This document shows positions 33,988 to 44,207 of a stretch of 64,000 nt of DNA, piece after piece; position 1 is the first letter of the stretch; every line of letters starts with the position of its first letter. Both the position numbers and the translations under genes were made by a program. The notes below the pieces were generated by a model, which was given only the letters and a program-made list of their open reading frames with translations, was not told where the DNA came from and ran no database searches. This stretch comes from Ambrosia x helenae (lineage: Eukaryota > Streptophyta > Magnoliopsida > Asterales > Asteraceae): assembly GCA_030844895.1 (NCBI GenBank), contig CM061223.1, forward strand, positions 2,108,001 through 2,172,000. Direction: 5' to 3'.

Positions 33988-34389
33988 ATGGAGTTGTGTA
34001 ATTGTAGAAGAGAAGCGATTGTGAAGACTTCTTGGACAAACGACAACCCGGGGCGACGATTCTATACTTGTCCGTTACAGGTACAATAGAAAATGTTTTT
34101 TTTTAAAGTTATTGTTGAATAGACACAATGTTATCGCCTAATGTTGTCACTAAAATCGTATACTGTGGATCAGAACGGCTGTAACTACTTCAACTGGTTT
34201 GATCCGCCAATGTGTGAACGCTCGACAAAGATAATACCCGGTTTACTAAGGTCAAAGGATAGGCTGGAAGCAGAAGTTACTTACCTCAATACGAAGCTAA
34301 AAAGGAAGAATTACATAATATGTTGTCTTGTTATATCATTAATATTTTCGAAGGTCATCTTTGGGGCGGCTGGCTTTGAAGGGAATTGA
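33988..34389 (+). CDS. GRF-type zinc-finger membrane protein, two exons (MULE passenger)
   Basis: Exon 1 (33988-34080) encodes MELCNCRREAIVKTSW and NPGRRFYTCPLQ. The intron begins GTACAA. Exon 2 (34174-34389, after a cag acceptor, phase 0) encodes NGCNYFNWFDPPMCE. Together these give the GRF zinc-finger pattern CxC...TSWT..NPGRRFYTCP...GCNYFNWFDPP, with Cys residues in place. A short coiled-coil-like stretch (LEAEVTYLNTKLKRK) follows, then a C-terminal hydrophobic segment (YIICCLVISLIFSKVIFGAAG). Total 102 residues. GRF fingers bind nucleic acid, usually single-stranded DNA. Such small proteins are common near FAR1-type transposases in plant genomes. The frame is intact. It converges on the FAR1 gene. 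Confidence 0.75.
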
Positions 34390-34852
34390 AGATTTTTATT
34401 ATTTGTATGGTTTGATATGTTGTGTGTAAACAGCATTGTGTGGAATGTGGCCATGGGTATGTAGCCATCACGTTATCGAACTTTATGTTCCAAAAAACAA
34501 TTATCAAAAACTACTAGAATTCAGTTGGCAAATAACATAAAAAAAATCAACTAATTCAAGAAAACACATAATTATAAAAGACAGTTTTACCATTAGATAA
34601 CCAGGTACTACATAGGCAACTACATAAAAAAGATAAACACTACATAAAACCAACAGGAACTATACTGAGCCCAAAAAAACAAGGCACCAACCACCATGAA
34701 GTTCAATATGTTACAGAAGTAACAATCTGGAGTAGCAAAATATTGGAGTACTAACATACTGAGTAGACTTAAAAGTTACTAGTTAAGTGATACACCTAAA
34801 GACACAGAACTTCAAAAAGATAATGGCTCAGTGATAGTTAACATAAACAGAC
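34390..34852. other. Convergent spacer between GRF and FAR1 genes
   Basis: No gene. AT-rich; presumably holds the 3' ends of the two converging transcripts. Confidence 0.5.
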
Positions 34853-36904
34853 CTAAGTAGCAGGAGATGGGGTATGGCTTGGGGAGCTGCCACAACCAGA
34901 ATCATTCTCCACAACCTTTGACATCTTCTTACAATTACGGGAATCATGATTTATAACATATTTCATGCAAGTGCGGCAGAGTCTAGGAGCTTTCGGTGGC
35001 TTCGCAGCCTTCGCTTCAGCAACAGCATTCTTCAAACGCCGATTCCTTCCACAACCCTTAGTACGAACAACCTCAGGGTTGTTACATTCAATCTCCACAT
35101 CGAGCGGTTGACCCACCAACTCTTCAACAACAGTCTCATTTGTTTCAACAGTAGGGGATTCAATAGACCTGTGATCTACAAGATTAATCTTGATGTCTTT
35201 TAAGTGGTCAACCAAGTTTGAGAGAAGATCCGTGTCAGTACGGGCGACATCAACACATTCAGTAACCAAATCTAAAATCTGATTACGCATAACAGCTAGT
35301 GGGGTGTTGTCAACGCCATAACGATTCTCAATGGAAAAAAATCCTCTTCGGCAATGCATCACGAACCCACCTTGCAGTAATATACATGGCAGGAATCTTT
35401 TGAACATTTTTTATCCGATAAACACAAAACACATGACGACAAAGATACCCAATTCGGATGAAACCCCTACACGAACATTCAGCCGATGAATCAATAGGGT
35501 TGAACTTTACCTGGTAAGAAAAAAATAATAATTAGTCACTTATACCAGATATGATCAAAGCTATATTAAATAATTGGCTGCCTATTAAGTCTAAAAAATT
35601 TACCTCAAACACATTAACGTAACCGTTCATTCGATCTAAGTGAGTAACTGAGAAAACCAAGATATCATCTTTTTCTTGAGTGTTAGAGACATAACAACAT
35701 TCCTTCCCCTTAGCAATCTCTTTTAGTACTTCAAGGAAAATACTGTGAGTATACAACTCAAAAGCATGCTTCTCAATGGGTAACCCGGTGCTGTTTATAA
35801 ATTCTGTGGAAGACGTCTTGTAATCAGCCATCCTTTGCCGGTATCGCTGAGCATCAATTCTAGTCTCATAACACATCATAAACTGAACAGGCGTATTAGC
35901 ACTGGTGGAATTAACTTTGAAAGAGGCATTAGAGCTTTCACAACGTGATGTAGTTTTCATCAAGCAACACATGGGGATCTCTCGAAAGTAAGCAGGCGCC
36001 CAACGATCCCTGATCTCATACATTTCATTCAGCCACGAATGATCGTGCAAATCAAAGTTATCCAACAGTTCTTGCCAACGGCTCTCGAAGGTAGATGGCT
36101 TTATATAAACATTCCAAACCAAGCGCTGTATGCACTGCCTGAAATTTGTGTTCTGTAACAAATCACCTGAAATCTGCGGGAAAACAAACAAAAAAATATC
36201 AGTATCAACAAAAGGGAAATTGAAAACTGTAAAGGGATGGCGGACTTATTACCTTCACAGGTAACTTTTTCATGATATGCCACATACAAAGGCGGTGGCG
36301 AGATTCAGTAAACACTTGGAGTATTGCTTGCCTCATGGCAGGGTCTTGATCAGATAAGACCAAAAGGGGTTGCTTTCCATGAGCTTTGAGAAACGATTGA
36401 AGCAACCATTTGTAAGAATCAACGGTTTCATTAAAAAGAAGACCCGCACCAAAGGTTACACACTGCTTGTTATAATCCACACCAGTAAATGGAACAAAGA
36501 TCATGTTGTACCTATGATTGATTATATATGTAAAACTGAGTTATCAAACAACATAATATAGTGGAAAAAAATGGGAACCTAATAAGAAATAACAAAATAT
36601 GAAATTAAAAATGGAAAAAAAGAAACTAACTTGTTTGTTTGATAAGTAGCATCGAATGCGACAACATCACCAAAAACCTTGTAGTTCAACTTCGAGATTT
36701 CATCAGCCCAAAAAACAGAAATAAGTTGACCATTTTGAACAACAAAGTCATAAAAGAAATCTGGTAAGCTGTCAAAACGATCACGAAACCGGTCCAAAAC
36801 TAACTGAGAATCCCTTTCACCGATATAAATTCTCAGTTTTTGGCTGAAGTTTTTGAAGTCGGCTGGTGTACCGTGGATATTATGATGCCCCCCTTCATTG
36901 TAAC
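34853..36904 (-). pseudogene. FAR1/MULE transposase, 3' part
   Basis: Minus strand, four exon pieces: 36904-36631, 36511-36253, 36173-35604 and 35510-34853, all with canonical GT/AG edges. They encode the MULE transposase core: VFWADEISKLNYKVFGD and VVAFDATYQTNK (first catalytic Asp), then FNETVDSYKWLLQSFL and LVLSDQDPAMRQAI (second Asp), and the catalytic region with CLMKTTSRCESSNASFK. A SWIM zinc finger follows (CSCRGFIRIGYLCRHVFC), then a C-terminal Cys/His knuckle CRTCMKYVINHDSRNC. A seven-base T run (plus-strand A run at 35335-35341) shifts the frame where related proteins read IFSIENRYGVDN. The gene is also cut by the Sirevirus at 36904. DNA-binding transposase of a MULE, now broken. 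Confidence 0.85.
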
Positions 36905-37625
36905 TGTTAGGACAAAGAGGATTGGTGAAACCACTTTTGGAAACCTTAGTCTAATTCACTTCTGTCATTTTGGCTAAGTATAGAAGTACTGAAAAGAAAA
37001 CAAAGAACTGCTGAAGATAAGATTAGAGAAGTGCTGAAGAAGAAACTTCATCAGAAGTTCTGAAGTCCAAACCAGACAAGTTCACTTCAGAAGTACTGAA
37101 GACAAACTACTCATCAGTAGTTTGTCATTCATCAACACTTAGCATCAGATATTTTCCACCGCCTTTTGCATCAGTAGTTTTATTGTTTATTATTACTTTT
37201 AGCTGTATTTGTTTGTTTCAATGTTGCAACTTGTGCAACTTGTTTCTGTTGTTTCTGTACTTGCTTTTTGGGCAAGATACATGTATGTAAACGTCTATAA
37301 ATAGGAGGCTTCAACCTTCTATTTTAGACATTGATTTTAATAGAAAAATCCTTCAAACACTTTCACTGTTCTATTCCATTTCTGTATTTATTGTGAATCT
37401 GTCTAAGTATCTAATTCTCATTTACTGCTTGGATTCATAATAAATACTTATCATTTATTAGTTTCAATCATCAAGGGGGAGTAATAACTCTTCCTTAGTA
37501 TAAAAAGTGTTGCTTTAACTTATACATTCCGCTGTGTCTATTATCTGATATACAAGGGCTTGCTAAACACTTAAGTGTCAAGATAGCAAGTTCTTACTTA
37601 GCAAAAAGAGCAAACTGATCCAACA
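36905..37625 (+). repeat. 5' LTR of Sirevirus-like element
   Basis: TGTTAGGAC to GATCCAACA. TATA-like box TATAAATAG at 37296-37304 after a T-rich region. Contains several catcagaagt/cttctga-type words also abundant in the interior. Confidence 0.92.
37296..37304 (+). promoter_or_regulatory. TATA box of Sirevirus-like LTR
   Basis: TATAAATAG followed by ggaggcttc, well placed to start the genomic transcript about 30 bases downstream. The same box is at 48138-48146 in the 3' LTR. Confidence 0.6.
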
Positions 37626-37786
37626 ATTGGTATCAGAGCATTGGTTTATCTGATCACATATCAATCTAACAAATTGAGAATCAGACACAAAGCTCTTATT
37701 GATATTCAATAAAAAGATCAAAAGTTCACTTTTCATCAAACATCCATCACTTAAAAGAGTCATCTGACAAATCTATACTCTTTAAA
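37626..37786 (+). promoter_or_regulatory. Primer-binding site and leader
   Basis: The primer site tggtatcagagca starts at 37628, complementary to the initiator-Met tRNA 3' end. The rest of the 161-base leader precedes the gag ATG at 37787. Confidence 0.85.
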
Positions 37787-40363
37787 ATGGATCCACATAA
37801 TACTGGTTCTGCCACTAAACCTGCCATGCTTGTCAGAAATGAATACAACATATGGCAAAAGAGAATGGCACATACCTTGTCACAGACCAACACAGGTTGT
37901 TGGAGATCTGTGATATATGGTCCTCACAAACCAGTAAATGTCAATCTTGAAACTAATGTCAAGGTCCCTAAGGACCCAAAAGAATATACAGATGATGATT
38001 TCCTAAAACTTGAGCTAGATGCAAAAGCATTCTCTATGTTGGCAATGGCTCTCCCAAATGAGATATACTCTGGCCTTTTACATTGTGAAAGTGCCAAAGA
38101 ACTCTGGGATTGTCTTAAAGAACAGTTTGGAGGAACTGAAGAGGTGATTGCCAACACTAGAGAAATCTTAGCTCAACAATATGAGACATTTGCTCATATT
38201 AATGGGGAAACTTTAACTCAACAATTTGAAAGATTCTCCTCATTAATATCTGAGCTAAAGTTAAATGGTCAGACCTATACAACAGTGTCTATGCTACATA
38301 GATTTTTAAGGTCTCTACCAGACAAATGGGAAACATACTCCATTGTTTTAAGATCCTCACTAGATTTTAGCTCCCTCACTCTTAAAAAACTCCATGGGAG
38401 ATTACTTACTTTTGAGAGAGAAATTGATCAAAAGAAGAAATTACAATCATCTGGTAAAACTGCTGATGACTACCTACCAGGTAGTACAGCACTTTTGGGA
38501 CAAGACTCACCAACTTGTTCCTATGGATCTTATGACAACATTGACATAACAACTGGGATCTCATCAGAAAGATCTTTCCCAGGTTATGACAATAATGACC
38601 AAAGTCAAACTGCTGATAATCTATGTTTTATCATGGATGATTTGAAAAACTTTAGCAGTGATGACTTAGAAGAAATGGACATTTTACACCAACTGGCCAT
38701 GCTAAGCATTAAAACTAACAAGTTTTATAAAAGGTCAGGAAGGAAATTTCCAGGATTGACCAGTAATACAAAAATTGGTTTTGACAAATCCAAATTGAGA
38801 TGTCACAAGTGTCAGAAGTTGGGACACTTTGCTAGAGAGTGTAGAAGCTCTAGCTTTAACCAATCACAATCTAGAAATAACTATAACCCCAATTATAATA
38901 GGAATAATGGAACTCAAGGGAGTGCTCATTTTGTACAGGCACAAGCTCCTCAACAGCAATATATGCCACAAGTACAATATGTTCAAGTGCCTGCTCAACA
39001 GATGCAGAGCCAACAATCAATCCCTCCCTTTCCAGCTGCTCAACATCCTCCACAGCCTCAACAACCCTCTCAACAAAGTCTTTTTACCTCAGGGTATGTT
39101 GACTGGAGCAGTCTCCCTTTTGACACCACAGAGTGCAATCCTGATGCAGACAACAAAGTGTTTGACATCAACTGGGGAGAACCAGACAATGGCAGAAAGA
39201 ACTTTGCCTTAATGGCATTTGAAGGCTGTACTTCAAAATCTGCATTGTCACAGGTATCAAAAGAATCTTTGACAAAACTTTGCTCAAATTCTTGCAAAGA
39301 AACTTTTGCTCTCATAAGAGAGACAAATCTGCACTTACAAGGTAAAGCCAATGATTTAGAAAGAAAATACACACAGACAAAATGTGATTTAGAAAGAAAA
39401 CTGTGTGCTAAAACAAAAGAAGTTTCTAAATTAACTGACTCAGCTATTGAAACCCAAGCACAAATTAAAATCATGCTAAATGACCTGGGAGATGTCAGAC
39501 AAGAGCTTGCTGACACCAGGATCACATGTGAAAAATGGGTGGAATCTTGTAAGGGGTATCAATTATTGCTAAACAAACAAAGTGCTTCAAATGTTAAGTT
39601 TGGCATAAGATACCATCATGTTGAAACACCAACAGATTTTTCTCCCAAAACTACTGAAGATGGGAGAAGAATTGTTTCAAATGAAACTTCTGAAGGGAAA
39701 GAGTGCACATCTTTCCATGAAAACTTTCTAAACAGAAATCCTGGTATTTTCAAAGAAAGTACTTCAGAAGTATTAACTAAATCTGACAACAAGCCATCAG
39801 TAGTTTCATCTACATCAGGAGTTGAGACCCTGAAAACTACTGATGAGCAAAATCTCTTCACAAATGTCAGAAATTTGCCTTTAGATCAAAAACAAAAGGC
39901 AAAAGAGTGTGAAATTTGTGGTCTGTTCAACCACAAAACTGAATTTTGTAGATACAGAAAAGGAATTCAGTTCAATCAAAAAATTAAACAACAGGTTGTG
40001 GGAAATCAAATCAGAAATGATTATGAAAGAATCTTTAAACCCAAGAAACAACAACCTGAAAACACCTTTTCTCAGAAAAAGATAAAATCTCAACCAAAAT
40101 CTTTTTCTCAAAATTCTTTGTCAGTAGTTAGACCTGGATCATCAGCAGTTTCACAAACTGCTGAGATACAAAATCTAATGAACATGGTACAACTACTGAT
40201 GACCAAGGTTGATGGTGGTCCTGAAAAGGATACCACCATGGTTCTTAATGAAAAATCCATTGCCAAAAAGACATGGATTTCTCAACCTGGTCAAGAACAA
40301 ACTGTAACTGTTCTCAAGAGTAAACCCAAAGCCAAACAGGCTTGGGTTCCTAAACCTAACTAA
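37787..40363 (+). CDS. Gag of Sirevirus-like copia element
   Basis: 858 residues from the first ATG after the leader (MDPHNTGSATKP). A copia gag domain (about residues 10-240) has NEYNIWQKRM, KELWDCLKEQFGG and RFLRSLPDKWETY. A CX2CX4HX4C zinc knuckle follows (CHKCQKLGHFAREC, about residue 343), then a long Gln/Pro-rich linker, a coiled-coil-like Lys/Glu segment (about 520-600), and a second knuckle-like motif CEICGLFNHKTEFC (about residue 710). It forms particles and packages RNA. The ORF ends in TAA at 40361-40363, and pol begins 17 bases later in the -1 frame. It is uninterrupted. Confidence 0.92.
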   Translation: MDPHNTGSATKPAMLVRNEYNIWQKRMAHTLSQTNTGCWRSVIYGPHKPVNVNLETNVKVPKDPKEYTDDDFLKLELDAKAFSMLAMALPNEIYSGLLHCESAKELWDCLKEQFGGTEEVIANTREILAQQYETFAHINGETLTQQFERFSSLISELKLNGQTYTTVSMLHRFLRSLPDKWETYSIVLRSSLDFSSLTLKKLHGRLLTFEREIDQKKKLQSSGKTADDYLPGSTALLGQDSPTCSYGSYDNIDITTGISSERSFPGYDNNDQSQTADNLCFIMDDLKNFSSDDLEEMDILHQLAMLSIKTNKFYKRSGRKFPGLTSNTKIGFDKSKLRCHKCQKLGHFARECRSSSFNQSQSRNNYNPNYNRNNGTQGSAHFVQAQAPQQQYMPQVQYVQVPAQQMQSQQSIPPFPAAQHPPQPQQPSQQSLFTSGYVDWSSLPFDTTECNPDADNKVFDINWGEPDNGRKNFALMAFEGCTSKSALSQVSKESLTKLCSNSCKETFALIRETNLHLQGKANDLERKYTQTKCDLERKLCAKTKEVSKLTDSAIETQAQIKIMLNDLGDVRQELADTRITCEKWVESCKGYQLLLNKQSASNVKFGIRYHHVETPTDFSPKTTEDGRRIVSNETSEGKECTSFHENFLNRNPGIFKESTSEVLTKSDNKPSVVSSTSGVETLKTTDEQNLFTNVRNLPLDQKQKAKECEICGLFNHKTEFCRYRKGIQFNQKIKQQVVGNQIRNDYERIFKPKKQQPENTFSQKKIKSQPKSFSQNSLSVVRPGSSAVSQTAEIQNLMNMVQLLMTKVDGGPEKDTTMVLNEKSIAKKTWISQPGQEQTVTVLKSKPKAKQAWVPKPN

Positions 40364-40380
40364 TTTGCTTTTATGTGTAG

Positions 40381-43300
40381 AGAGTTTCCAGGGGCTTAAA
40401 CAGCATATGGTATGTTGATAGTGGAGGCTCTATGCACATGACTGGATGCAGATACCTGATAAACAACTTTATCAGCCAAAGAGAAGGATCTGTATCCTTT
40501 GGGAACAATGCTAAGGGATATGTGCTAGGACATGGCAATGTCTCCTCTGGCAAAATACAGTTTGACAAGGTCAATCTGGTGGAAAACCTTGAATACAACT
40601 TGCTGAGTGTGTCACAAATGTGTGATAAAGGATATTCTTCCTTTTTCACAAAGACAGCATGCAAGATCATCTCACCAGAAGGACAGAAGTTGATAGAGAA
40701 GATCATTGAAGATCATACTTTGCTGATTGCCAAAAGATGTGGCAATGTCTATGCAGTGGACATTGAGAAAGACAAAGTATTGAACAACACTGCCTGTTTC
40801 TTCTCAAGGGCATCAACTTCAGAAACAGATCTCTGGCACAGGAGACTTGGCCATGTGAACTTTAAAACCATAAATAAAGTCACAAAAATGGGCTTGGTCA
40901 GAGGTCTACCTTTGAAAGTATACCAGTGTCAAGAACACTGTGTATCCTGTTTAAAGGGAAAACAGCATAAGTCATCCTATAAGTCTATTGAAGAATCAAA
41001 AACAACTGCATGTCTTCAACTACTCCATATGGACTTATTTGGACCTGTCAAGATTATGAGCCTTGGTAAGAAGAAATACTGCTTAGTCATCATTGATGAC
41101 TACTCAAGATTCACATGGGTATTCTTCTTATTCTCCAAGGATGAGGCTGCTGAAATCATTAAGTTCTTCATTCTACAAGTAGAGAAACAATATTCTCTAT
41201 CTGTCAAAACCATTAGAAGTGATAATGGGACAGAGTTCAGGAACAAAACTCTGGATGAATTCTGTTTGTCTAAAGGGATTATTAGACAATACAGTGTTCC
41301 CAGAACTCCTGAACAAAATGGTGTAGTAGAAAGGAAGAACAGAACATTAATAGAAGGAGCAAGAACAATGTTAGCTGATTCTGGACTGCCATTGTACTTT
41401 TGGGCAGAAGCAGTTAACACATCATGTTATGTTCAGAATAGAGTTCTTGTGGTCAAGAGACATTCCAAGACTGCCTATGAAGTTCTTCATGGCATGAAGC
41501 CCCTTATCTCCTTTTTCAGGGCTTTTGGGTGTCAATGTTTCATCTTGAACATCAAGGAATCTATTTCAAAGTTTGCTGCCAAAGTTGACTCAGGTTACTT
41601 TCTTGGTTACTCCTCAACTAGAAAAGCCTACAAGGTTTTTAATTCTCACACCAGGATAGTAGAAGAAACATTGAATGTCAAGTTCAATGAGTCAAAACAC
41701 ACTATTATTCCAACACATCCTGCTGAACTCTTTGACCTTGACAACTTCCACTTTGGACCTGAAAAGACTGTTACTCCTTCCAAACCTACTTATTATGGTG
41801 ATCAAAGGTTTGAAGATGAGGATCCTACACCATGGACTCCTCAAACAGTCATTAAGTCAACTTCAACACCATCAGAAGTTTCACAAACTTCTGATCCAAC
41901 AAATAATGAAGGCCAAACTCAAACATCTGCTTCAGCACCTGCAACTACTGAAGAAGCTAAAACTGCTGAACCAGATATTATAGACCTCAGTAGTTTGTTT
42001 GAAGAACAAGAGCCACCTACACCTGTCAGTGGTTTACAACAACTGATTGAACACAGAGATCATCCACTTGATCAGATCATGGGTGATATAGCTTCAGGTG
42101 TTCTTACCAGAAACCAGCTCTCCAACTTTTGCCTATTTTCAGCCTTTATCTCTCAGTTGGAACCAAAGAAGTACCAGGAAGCCCTCAAAGACAATAATTG
42201 GGTGCAAGCTATGCAAGATGAACTGCTTCAGTTCAACAAGCAACAGGTCTGGAAAATCTGTCCCTTACCTCCAAACAAGCAACCAATTGGCACAAGATGG
42301 GTTTTCAGGAACAAACAAGATGAAGCTGGTATGATAATCAAGAACAAGGCAAGACTGGTAGTTCAAGGGTACTCTCAAGAAGAGGGAATTGACTATGATG
42401 AAACCTTTGCTCCAGTTGCAAGGCTTGAGGCCATCAGGTTATTTCTGGCCTATGCCATTTCCAACAAAATTAAAGTTTATCAAATGGATGTGAAAAGTGC
42501 ATTTTTGTATGGAAAAATAAAAGAGGAGGTGTATGTCTGTCAGCCACCTGGGTTTGAGGATCCTTCTCATCCTGAGTGGGTGTACAGACTAGACAAAGCT
42601 CTTTATGGGCTCAAACAGGCTCCAAGAGCCTGGTATGATACACTCTCCACCTTTTTACTCAAAAATAACTTTACAAGAGGTGCCATTGATAAAACTCTTT
42701 TCATTAAACATGTTGGAAATCATGTCTTACTTGTTCAAATTTATGTTGATGATATCATTTTTGGTTCAACAAACACAAAACTGTGTGATGATTTTAAGAA
42801 ACTCATGCAATCAAAATTTGAGATGAGTACCATGGGAGAACTGCAGTACTTTCTAGGACTGCAGATCAAGCAACAAACAAATGGAACTTTTATACATCAA
42901 TCAAAATATGTTAAAGAATTATTAAACAAATTTTCTTTAAATGACTGTAAATCATGTTCCACTCCCATGACACCACTCACACAAGTTGAACCTGATGATC
43001 AAGGAAAACAGGTTGATCAAACCATGTACAGATGCATGATAGGTTCCCTTTTATACTTAACTGCTTCTAGACCAGATATTATGTTTTCAACATGTGTCTG
43101 TGCTAGATATCAATCAGCACCAAGGGAATCACACCTTATAGCAGTCAAAAGAATTTTCAGATATCTGAAAGGAACTCCAACACTGGGAATTTGGTATCCT
43201 GCTTCAAGCAATACCAAGTTATCAGCTTTTTTCAGATAGTGACTATGCAGGGTGTAAGATGACAAGAAAGTCAACATCTGGTGGTTGTCAATTCCTGGGT

Positions 43301-43684
43301 AACTATCTAGTGTCATGGCAATCAAAGAAGCAAACATCTGTTGCAACTTCAACTGCTGAAGCTGAATACATTGCAGCTGCAAGTTGTACATCACAGATAC
43401 AATGGCTCCAATATCAACTTCTTGATTATGGACTCAAAGAAACCAAGACACCTTTGTTTGTAGACAGCAAATCTGCCATTAGCATCATTCAAAATCCGGT
43501 ACAATTCTCAAAAACCAAACACATTGAGATAAGGTACCATTTCATAAGAGATTGCTATGAAAAAGGCAAGATTGAGGTGAAGCATGTTGCAACAGCTAAT
43601 CAAATAGCTGACATCTTCACAAAACCCCTTGACACATCAACATTTCAGAAGTTAGTATCCATGCTTGGGATGCTAAATTTGTAA
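40381..43684 (+). pseudogene. Pol of Sirevirus-like element (PR-INT-RT-RH), one frameshift
   Basis: Open from 40381 after a TAG; the first ATG is at 40432. Protease: WYVDSGGSMHMTG (DSG at 40417). GAG-pre-integrase: WHRRLGHVNFKTI and CVSCLKGKQH. Integrase core: LLHMDLFGPV, VIIDDYSRF, TIRSDNGTEF and PEQNGVVERKN, giving the D-D-E triad. RT: RWVFRNKQDEAGMI, MDVKSAFLYG, LYGLKQAPRAWYD and the catalytic QIYVDDIIFGST. RNase H: SDYAGCKMTRKSTSGGC, STAEAEYIAA and FVDSKSAI. The frame breaks near 43227, where six T give a stop at 43237; RNase H continues in the next frame (43259-43684). One extra T explains this. Otherwise full length and intact. No ATG lies near the protease start, so expression from gag by frameshifting or readthrough is likely. 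Confidence 0.9.
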
Positions 43685-44207
43685 GTGTTTATTTTATTAT
43701 TCTGCAATTTTTCATTTTTCACTTACAAAAACACAGACAAAAAGTCTGAAACAAAACTTCTGAAAAAGAGAGAAACTACTGATGAACAAACATCAGTATG
43801 GGGATAATTTTCTGAAAAGTGTGTAACTTCTGATAAAATAACCTTCAGAAGTTATGAATAAAAGTATTTATAAAAACATTTCTCATCAGCTGTTAAAACT
43901 ACTGAAGAGAAAATGGGAACTACTGATGAAGTAATCCTTCATCAGCAGTTTAGTCAAAAGAGCAAATCTGACTTTTCCCATCATCAGAGGTTTGACCTAA
44001 TCAGTTTAAAACCTCTGATAAAAAGATTTTTAACCAAAGGCGGTTTAAAAACTTCTAATAAAGAAGATTCAAGCGGTTAAAACTTCTGATAAATACTTTT
44101 TCTCAACACTTATCCTTTCAAACTCAAAAATATCCCTCTTTCTCTCTCAAAAACTCTCTCCATAACCTAAACCTGCAAATCAACTGTTCGATCAAAACCC
44201 AAACCAC
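43685..44207 (+). other. Spacer between pol and third ORF
   Basis: No gene. Dense in cttctga, actactgatga and catcagaag words in both orientations (more than a dozen in 500 bases). May hold signals for expressing the downstream ORF. Confidence 0.6.
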
